From Dryocosmus kuriphilus (lineage: Eukaryota; Arthropoda; Insecta; Hymenoptera; Cynipidae), in NCBI GenBank assembly GCA_038277395.1, contig CM076191.1, positions 179,846,552-179,910,551 of the forward strand: DNA of 64,000 nt, given 5' to 3'. The notes beneath the pieces were generated by a model. That model had not been told where the DNA came from, searched no databases, and saw only the letters and a program-made list of their open reading frames with translations. The position numbers and the translations under genes are program-made. Shown here one piece after another: positions 57,128-64,000 of the stretch (positions are counted from its first letter, which is position 1; every line of letters starts with the position of its first letter).

Positions 57128-57902
57128 TATTCAATATTGCTGAAAAACAAAGTATTTTATTAAAGTTTTCTGTTTCACATGTTTCCCATTTCTAAAAACA
57201 TCTTTTAATTAATATACACGCAAAAAAATGTACAGCTGAACTAACGATATTTATCCATGATCTGACCACAAATAGATTTGGGAATGAAATAAAGATATTT
57301 GCAAAATGTTTGAAATAGGTATTTGAATTATAATTTATTTTTGCCATTATTATTAATGAATCACATTTTTAAAACATTAAAACAAAGATATTATATAGCT
57401 GAAACCGAAATGTTATAAGTGGGAATGTAGCACTAATTAAATAGGACTAATTTTAAAGAAAGGTTTGAAATTTACAATTTTTTTCACAGTTTACGCTGCA
57501 ATTATAAAGATTAAAAAAGGTCTAATCGAAGTGAAAAAGAGAGGAACTAATAGCAAAACTTTTATTTGAATTTTTATATATTTTTACAACTTGGAATCGA
57601 ATTTACATCATTTTGTCCAATTTCTTACTAACCAAAAAATTCCACGTGATATTTCAATTTTGTAAGACCTTTGAAACTCACAAAGTCGCAGAGCTAATTC
57701 AAAGATATGAAGGTCCATGACTCGGTGATACTGTTGGCTGCTTCAAAAACCAAAATAACTTTTTTCAAGTATATTTTAGTTTACTTGATTTTCTTTTTCA
57801 GTATTTTTCTGCTTGAAATATAAATTTGTTTCAATGTTTATAGATAAAATGGTTTAAGCAGTCACCGCAAAGTCCCCATGGGAGTCATTTCTTTTCCTTA
57901 TA
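57128..57902. other. No gene seen
   Basis: AT-rich with no supported feature. Confidence 0.4.
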
Positions 57903-57904
57903 TA

Positions 57905-58853
57905 CGAGAAACGTCCAGAAAGTAAGTGTACTGATACTCTCACAGCTGTAGGGAATACTTTTTCGACATGTTGGCAACACTGCCGCGTAGCCTGATCCCT
58001 CCCCTTAAAAAAGAGACCAATCCGAGGTTAGTGTGTTGAAAACTCTTGACGCAGTAGCGTCTCTCACGAAAAATGTCGATCGTATCTCCCGCCAAGTGCG
58101 AAATTCGCGCCGTCATTCGCTACCTCTTTGTGAAGGGAAAACCTCCAGTTGAGATTCATAATGAGGTGAAAACTGTTTACGGTAATGGAGCTATGAATCG
58201 TACGAGTGTGTACAAGTGGTTTCGCGAATTTAAAAATGGCCGTACTTCCGTGCATGACGATCAGAGGAGCGGAAGACCTTCAATTATGATTGACGAACTT
58301 GTGGAAAAAATCGAGATTGCGGTACGTGACGATCGCATATTGACGTTAGATGATCTTTCTGCGATGTTTCCGCAAATCTCCAGATCCCCGTTACACGAAA
58401 CAATCACAGAAACTCTCGGATATCGGAAATTGTCTGCGAGGTTGGTCCCAAAACAGCTGATAATGCCAAACCTCACACGGCCAACGCCACGAAGTAACTC
58501 CTGGACTCTTTTGCATGGGACATTTTGAACCACCCCCCGTATTCTCCTGACCTGCCCTTTCAGATTTCCATCTCTTCACTTCCCTGAAGGTGCACATGGG
58601 TGGAAAAAAGTTTTCAACGGACGAGGAGGTGAAGGGGGAGGTGGAGAAGTGGGCGAAAGAGCTGGCGGGAGACTTCTTCGAGGCAGGCATAAAAAAATTG
58701 GTCCCGCGGCCCACCACTTGCATGGAGAGGGATGGTGAATATGTCGTAAAATAACTTAAATATGTACAAGTGTAACAAACTATGTTTTTGTTTTAATAAA
58801 TTTTTTTTGAAGCCTACATAAATTGAGTACACTTACTTTCTGAACGTGCCTCG
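57905..58853 (+). mobile_element. Internally deleted mariner, second subfamily
   Basis: The termini are cgagaaacgtccagaaagta (left) and the complement of tactttctgaacgtgcctcg (right). TA duplications lie at 57903-57904 and 58854-58855. At 949 bp it is about 350 bp shorter than a complete mariner. The terminal repeats and protein differ from the 59357 family. Confidence 0.9.
58073..58754 (+). pseudogene. mariner transposase lacking its catalytic centre
   Basis: ATG 58073 opens MSIVSPAKCEIRAVIRYLFV and reads cleanly through the DNA-binding region: NRTSVYKWFREFKNGRTSVH, then DDQRSGRPS, then LGYRKLSARLVPKQL. An internal deletion at about 58460 removes the first catalytic Asp block. What follows starts at the second motif (DNAKPHTAN-like, in another frame). 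The C-terminal part then reads HPPYSPDLPFSDFHLFTSLK, KKFSTDEEVKGEVEKWAKEL and stops after EYVVK at 58754. A copy like this could keep DNA binding but not catalysis. Confidence 0.87.
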
Positions 58854-58855
58854 TA

Positions 58856-59354
58856 TATATAGTCACAAAAAAATATCCTGGCCACGCAGATAGTTGAATT
58901 TTCATGAGTACAGTTACATTTTAGTTACATTTTTCTTTTAATATAGAGAGATATTCCTTTTTATATTATTTTGATATCTTGCTCACAGAGAGAACTTGTG
59001 AGTGGAAAATGACCGAATGAGTCAGGTAAATGAAGGACATAAAGGCATTTAGATCATTTTGGCTATTATTTCACGACTATTTTTCGAACCCAATTGCGAA
59101 AAGTACACAAAAGTGTACATATTAAATTCGAATACTCCAAGTTGTATGGATCATGCTTTCAGTGTCCACAGGAATGTAGGATCCGAGGTGTCTGGGTTCG
59201 AGTCCAAGGGAGAGTGTTTCTTTTTCAATCACTATTTCGTTTTACGTGACTGAAAGTAAATTTTAAAGAAAGGCAACTATGCCCTCGGTTTACTGAACCA
59301 AGTCACGTAAAATTTAACGCATACATTTTCTTCGTGGCTGCATTGAGACTCATG
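58856..59354. other. No gene seen
   Basis: AT-rich spacer between two mariner insertions. Confidence 0.4.
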
Positions 59355-59356
59355 TA

Positions 59357-60685
59357 CGAGTTCTGTCCGAAAAGTATCCGGAATATCTTCATACCTCCAC
59401 GCTAGTGTTATTCTTCGTCATCTGGCGAGCGACATCCTTCAAAGTAGTCCCCATTTGATTGAACGACGCGCTCCCAGCAGTGTTTCCATTTCCTGAAGCA
59501 GTCCTGGAAGTCAGTTTTCGAAATAGTCTTTAGTGCAATCGTCGCATTTGCCTGACTCGTCTCTATGTCCTTAAACCGGTGTCCCTTTAGTGGAGTTTTT
59601 AATTTTGGAAATAGTCAAAGGTCACAGGGAGCAAAGTCGGGACTGTACGGAGACTGGTGAAGCTGTAAGACTTTGTGCTTTGGCAAATATTGCTGCACAA
59701 GGTTCGATGAATGCGCTGGCGCATTATCGTGGTGAAGAAGCCAGTCACCGCTTGACCAAAGCTCAGGCCGTTTTCTTCTAACTGCGTCACGCAATCTTTT
59801 CAAAACTTCACGATAAAATCCTTTATTGATTGTCTGACCTGTAGGAGCGTATTCGTGCTGCACTACACCTTCGTAATCGAAAAAAGCAATCAACATTGAC
59901 TTGACATTGCTCCGACTTTGACGTGCTTTTTTCCGCCGTGGCTGGTATGGAAGCTTCCACTGTGAAGACTGTTGTCTTGTTTCGGGATCATACCCAGAAA
60001 CCCACGATTCATCACCAGTAATAATCTTTTTGAGTATATTTTCATCATCAGAAACCGTTTCTAAGTTGTTCTGAGCGACTTCAAAGCGAAGCTTTTTCTG
60101 CTCTTCTGTGAGCAATTTTGTAATGAATTTTGCACACACATGAGACATTTCCAGTTTCTCGGTTAAAATTTCGCAAGCATTAGTTTTCGGAATTCTAATA
60201 TCATATTCTAGTTCGCGCACATTCAAACGGCGATCTTCTTTAATTGCAAGTCGCACAGGCTCGATATTTTCCGGTGTTCTTGTGCTTGAAGGACGGCCGC
60301 AGCGCGAATCACTGTCAACAGATTGGCGGCCATCTTTAAACAGACCACTCATATATATGGATTTTATCCATATAGTCATCTTCAAACGCCTTTTGGGTCA
60401 TTTCAACCGTTTCCGCACAAGTCTTTTCAAGTTTAAAGCGAAACTTGATGCAAATTCGCTGTTCAACTCTTTCGGTCATTTTGAGCAACAAACAAATCTG
60501 CCGATCGCCAAAAAGACTCTGTACAGAAATGCACGCTGTGTGCAAACTAAGGCGTCTCGACAAAAACTGCGGTATCGAACGAGTTCCTGAAGAGTTGCAG
60601 TTTACAGTGGCACCCAGGAGATGGCGCTCGAACGTTCTGGCGCGGAGATTCAAAGTTACTCCCGATACTTTTCGGACAAATCTCG
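59357..60685 (-). mobile_element. mariner, nearly complete
   Basis: The termini are cgagttctgtccgaaaagta (left) and the complement of tacttttcggacaaatctcg (right). TA duplications lie at 59355-59356 and 60686-60687. The length of 1,329 bp is normal. It is the best-preserved member of the family also found at 15734, 23023 and 27301. Confidence 0.93.
59408..60479 (-). pseudogene. mariner transposase (DD34D), active site intact
   Basis: ATG at 60479-60477 opens MTERVEQRICIKFRFKLEKT. One frameshift near 60350, between IHIYEWS and GLFKDGRQSVD, interrupts it, and it then runs open to 59615. The catalytic residues IITGDESWVSGY, WLLHHDNAPAHSS and YSPDFAPCD are all present, with 34 residues between the second and third Asp. 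A TGA replaces the Trp codon after APCDL, and the tail LFPKLKTPLKGHRFKDIE through SPDDEE continues to TAA at 59408-59410. One frameshift and one stop are the only visible defects over about 350 codons. Confidence 0.92.
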
Positions 60686-60926
60686 TATTTCCATCTATAA
60701 AAAGCTCCTTATGCTTCGTTATATTTGACAAGTTATTATTCTACTTTTTTCTTGCCCAAAAAATAATTTATGGTTTCTACTGTACGCAGACAAGCTTTGA
60801 AGTTCCTGTGGGTAATAAATTTAGCAGATATGAAAAACTCCAAGATACAACATGAACAATTCTCGTCTTTCCACTCTGTTTACAATAGGTAAAAGATAAA
60901 GCTGTGTTATCAGATACCTATTAGGG

Positions 60927-60934
60927 TATATAAG
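60927..60934 (+). promoter_or_regulatory. TATA box of the secreted-protein gene
   Basis: TATATAAG lies about 100 bp upstream of ATG 61026. A start of transcription about 30 bp downstream, near ttagcagtcg at 60953-60962, would leave a 5' UTR of about 70 nt. This sits only about 240 bp from the mariner end at 60685. The assignment is by position and sequence alone. Confidence 0.55.
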
Positions 60935-61025
60935 TGAATACATTTCAAAAATTTAGCAGTCGCTGTTCAAGAAATTTTTCAAATATTATTCTTCAGTTCT
61001 CAATCATTTACATTATCTACAAGAA

Positions 61026-62409
61026 ATGAAGATCGTCGTTTTATTATTTACCTGTATGGTTCACCTTAATATTACAGGTAAGTGGACCATGTACACTAAT
61101 AACACAGGCTGGCATTGCAAAATTGATAAAACATATTTCTCGCCTAAGATTTTTGGTTGCTACAAACGAACCAAAACTGAAATCTTTCCGTCAAGTCAAG
61201 GTTTGATATAAATAAGGTCGAATGTACCGAAAATCCTGCGCTTATGAGATTTGAAAACTCAATTATCTCTAAAATCTAACGCGATAGAAGAATTCAGTCT
61301 TGAGATTTAGGGACATTTAATTTTTGTTACAGTGACCGTACCACACTAATGAAAAATTGTTTAAAGCAGTTGGATTTGATACCGAATAACATGCAGACAA
61401 TGATTACGTCAGTTCTTATACGTAAAGAAATGAATGGCTCCGTCTAGAATATATACTTTACTGAGAAAGAATATTGTATAATTTTGGCAAAGTGGATAAT
61501 TTTTTAATCAAAATTATCCTAAAATTCAAGATTCTGATCAAAATAATCTTTTTCCTTCTTCATTTTTGAATTTAAAAAAATATATTTTAAAAATGATCAG
61601 GCCACTAAAAGGACTGATGGATGCTTAAATTGATATATAGACTTTTAGGTAAATTGGTCCTTATAGTTAAGATTTTAATAAAAATAGTTAAATGTTTCGA
61701 CTTACCCCTCTTGATTTTTAATTTTTGGGTAGAAAAGAAGTTATTAAAAAAAAAAACGGATCCGAAAAGTTGAAAATTCGGAAAAGCCGCGTAACTAGAC
61801 AATTACCGATACGTCTTATCTTGTAAATTTTCATATGATTAACTTTGCTTGCTACAATAAGTAAAAGTTTTAAAAGTTTTAGCACACAACTCATAATCAT
61901 TCTTCTTTCTTAAAAAACTAGGTGCAATGTTACTACGAGCACCTGGAAGCCGGCTGCCAATTAATCCAGTCCGAATGGTTGATTTTAATGAAAGCGCCGT
62001 TTTTGTACAAATGCCAGGTGACCATGTTCTTACTGGAATTCTACGCCCGCGCGAAGACGGTTTCATTCCAAAATGGCTAGATTTACGTGTAGATCCACCA
62101 CCTCCTTATCAACCTGTTACGCCAGAGCGCATTTGTCTACGCATCCCTGATTTCGTTATTTATCTGGCCCATATGTCAACAGAACTACATAACAAAAATA
62201 ATCCTAATGTTACCGAATACAACTTATTTATAGAATCATTACACAACGGTGTTTTCAAAGCACATCTTCTACGTGAACCCCCATCAATTCTTGATGTTAT
62301 GACAGCGTTCATTTATGTACGAATGCCACCCGACAACTTTATTTATGGAGGAAAACTAAACCGTCTTGAAAGAAAGAATGCTCCTAACTGGATGCACTCA
62401 GAAAGTTGA
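61026..62409 (+). CDS. Two-exon gene for a small secreted protein of unknown function
   Basis: Exon 1 (61026-61077) encodes MKIVVLLFTCMVHLNIT and half a Gly codon, a typical signal peptide, and ends at the donor G|GTAAGT. Exon 2 (61922-62409) begins after ttaaaaaactag and restores the frame as G-GT GCA ATG, a phase-1 intron of 844 bp. The spliced protein is about 179 residues. After cleavage near Gly18/Ala19 the mature chain contains AVFVQMPGDHVLTGILRP, PYQPVTPERICLRIPDF, NKNNPNVTEYNLFIESL and YVRMPPDNFIYGGKLNRL. It has almost no Cys, so it is not a disulfide-rich peptide. I recognise no domain. A paralogous second exon lies at 34349-34821. The frame is undamaged and the gene has a TATA box and AATAAA (62572-62577), so it is probably expressed. 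Roles such as venom, salivary or gland secretion would be guesses. Confidence 0.75.
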
Positions 62410-62571
62410 ATATTAAAAAGTACTGCAGATATGTTCAAAATTTGGATGTTACTACACAGCATCTACATTTACAAGATACGTTAAGATAACTTATATCATT
62501 TTCAATATTTTTCCGAATATACGAGGTATTACCTTTTACAGAAGAATGTGTCCCAATGGCAAGAAAAGTTA

Positions 62572-62577
62572 AATAAA
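62572..62577 (+). terminator. Poly(A) signal of the secreted-protein gene
   Basis: AATAAA about 160 bp after the stop codon, inside a block conserved with the 34.8-kb paralogue, where it reads GATAAA. Confidence 0.5.
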
Positions 62578-62661
62578 CTTTTCACTTGGCACACGTTCTT
62601 ATAATCCGAGATGTAAAATTTAATATCTAGCCCAGATCTGGTACTGTTCGACCCTTCATAC

Positions 62662-63553
62662 GCTGAAAATAATTACTATGGTAAAGTCAACTACAGTGGT
62701 GTCGTTGAAAAAAAGTAGTCAAGAGTACTATTTTTCCAATCATTCTGACTATTCTTAAGTAGTAAATAGAACTGCTTTTAAATGGTCAATTAAATTTAGT
62801 TACGATTACCGTTTCTTGTAGTTGAATCAGATGATTTATATTTATAAGAGGGTCAACAGCTAAAGTGTAGTAATAATGACTATTTAAAATAATTACATTA
62901 AAGAGTCATCTGCAATAATGAATAACCATACCCTCTTAGTTAATTATAAGATAGTCGCAGTAAATGTTACCTGCAGTTGAAATACTCACCTTGGAAGAGA
63001 GCATTAGTTCTGAACTAATTCGATGTGCAGCGCTAGGTGCAACGTCTTCTCACAAGAGAAATGAATGGCTAAAGATATAAGTCAAAAATAAAATGCAAGC
63101 ACGAATCAATGAAGTAACGGGAATTTGCACTGAATTTCTAAATTTGCAAAATTTGTCAGATTGAATACTAGCTGCAGTTAAATTTACTAAGAAATATAGA
63201 ACCACTACTATTGATTACGGAAGCCTCCTGGAAATAGAAAAAGTAATTGAATTTACTAAGAAAGGTGGTTGAAGTAACTAAAATTTGTCAGATTGTATAC
63301 TAGCTGCAATTATTTTAACTAGTCGCATATAACAATAACTGCAACTGAATGCAGCAGTTTCAATGACTGAACAAGAATCATTCAAGTAACATTTTCGATA
63401 TAGTTTAGTTTATTGTAAGGACAGTTATATTAACGATTTTTCGTAGTTCGTTTGACTACTCATTGTATTGTAGCTTTAACTATATTTGGCTTGCGGGATA
63501 CTCCAGTAATTAGAGAAAAGTTGTCACAGTTACCAGGATTCTTTTTCAGTGTA
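62662..63553. mobile_element. 892-bp TIR element in the 3' flank of the secreted-protein gene
   Basis: The ends gctgaaaataattactatgg and the complement of ccaggattctttttcagtgt form an inverted repeat of about 25 bp. ATAC lies on both sides (62658-62661 and 63554-63557). The paralogous flank at 34950-34970 runs uninterrupted from ccttccata into acacaaaaatct, giving a natural empty site. The interior is repetitive in ttgcagttga-like words (aactgcaactgaat, gctgcaattatttt, gcagttaaatttact) and has no coding frame. Confidence 0.75.
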
Positions 63554-63670
63554 ATACAAAAATCTACAAGAATCTTATTAAAAATATATTAAAACAAAAT
63601 TAAATAAGTATTTTATTTACCTTAATAAAATTTTTGTTTGAATACTTTTATTTTTCGCAAAAGATACTTT

Positions 63671-64000
63671 TTTTTTTGGGAGGGAGGAGGAAATGCATTA
63701 CGCACATAGTGTGGGACTCCTCCGGCAAGCCGACCCTACCCACTAAAACCTCCTCCCTCTTCTTCTTGGCATTAATCCCCCCGGAACCACGTTCGCATTA
63801 CTTCAGGGGGTGCCGTTTCCTTCGCTGTCTCCAGTGTCTCCTGCTTGCTTCACCTTTCCACGGGTTTCTTCTGGTTTTTTTGAGGGCGGGCGGGGTACTA
63901 CCAAATTTTGGCACTCTGCCGCCTTGTGGCCCTCCTCAAGACATCGCCGGCAGCATTTGCTGCGATCTTCTGATGCACACTCTCGGGCAACGGCCTTAAG
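63671..64000 (-). mobile_element. LINE 3' end with gag-like ORF running into the tail
   Basis: A poly-T run at 63667-63678 marks the A tail of a minus-strand LINE. The 3' non-coding part, about 130 bp, contains gttttagtgggtaggg and gtcccacact like the fragment at 51923-52184. Directly upstream sits the end of a zinc-knuckle ORF, with no reverse transcriptase between. The element inserted in the duplicated 3' flank (compare cgcaaaagctactta at 35060). Its other end lies beyond the window. Confidence 0.78.
63803..64000 (-). CDS. Partial gag-like ORF1 of a LINE, C-terminal zinc knuckle
   Basis: The minus strand is open from 64000 to TGA at 63805-63803, 65 codons: ECASEDRSKCCRRCLEEGHK, then AAECQNLVVPRPPSKKPEET and a Gly/Asp-rich end GDTGDSEGNGTP. 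CRRCLEEGHKAAEC is a textbook CCHC knuckle (C-x2-C-x4-H-x4-C), as in ORF1 of R1- and Jockey-type LINEs, where it binds the element RNA. In such LINEs ORF1 is followed by ORF2; here the stop is followed only by about 125 bp and the tail. The visible frame is intact. Confidence 0.72.
   Translation of the reverse strand, partial: LKAVARECASEDRSKCCRRCLEEGHKAAECQNLVVPRPPSKKPEETRGKVKQAGDTGDSEGNGTP

Overview
This window is eukaryotic and almost certainly insect DNA. It is AT-rich, has spliced genes with GT/AG introns, and is dominated by transposable elements typical of arthropods: mariner, Tc1, Penelope-like elements and non-LTR retrotransposons. The mariner and LINE families resemble those I know from ants and parasitoid wasps, so a hymenopteran is my best guess (inference only). 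There is no operon structure.

Host genes are few. (1) The terminal exon of an SLC9B/NHA-type sodium/proton exchanger lies at 6758-7294 (+). Its upstream exons must lie left of the window, beyond an intron packed with repeats. (2) A two-exon gene for a small secreted protein of unknown function lies at 61026-62409 (+), with a TATA box, signal-peptide exon, phase-1 intron and poly(A) signal all visible. (3) A diverged paralogue of its second exon lies at 34349-34821 (+), with duplicated intron and 3' flank but no visible first exon.

Mobile elements by region. 0-3 kb: a Penelope-like element (PLE) split by a mariner. 5.0-6.7 kb: a tandem array with a unit of about 287 bp. 8.5-10.3 kb: a TIR-bounded element, repeated at 51.8-52.9 kb. 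10.7-15 kb: two PLE copies fused head to head, inserted as one unit with a 16-bp target duplication. 15.7-19.5 kb: a mariner fragment and a PLE. 20.7-24.6 kb: a large foldback element holding a second inverted-repeat element and a mariner. 26-28.5 kb: a tRNA-derived SINE, a mariner fragment and a repeat of about 111 bp. 29-32 kb: a LINE on the minus strand. 36-41.3 kb: a PLE remnant and a Jockey-like LINE. 42.2-43.1 kb: a short non-coding element made of inverted PLE-like termini. 45.0-46.0 kb: an ORF1-only LINE derivative. 46.9-49.9 kb: a PLE inserted in an inverted-repeat element. 50.2-51.5 kb: a nearly intact Tc1-like transposon. 53.0-55.0 kb: a second ORF1-only LINE derivative with a 17-bp target duplication. 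57.9-60.7 kb: two mariners. 62.7-63.6 kb: a TIR element in the 3' flank of the secreted-protein gene. 63.7-64.0 kb: the 3' end of a third LINE whose gag-like ORF runs straight into the tail.

The most interesting signals are: the recurrent PLE architecture of inverted, 5'-truncated partner copies with a hammerhead-like RNA motif in the terminal repeats; three unrelated LINE families present as ORF1-only derivatives; several nested insertions whose empty sites can be read in the same window; and the duplicated secreted-protein gene.
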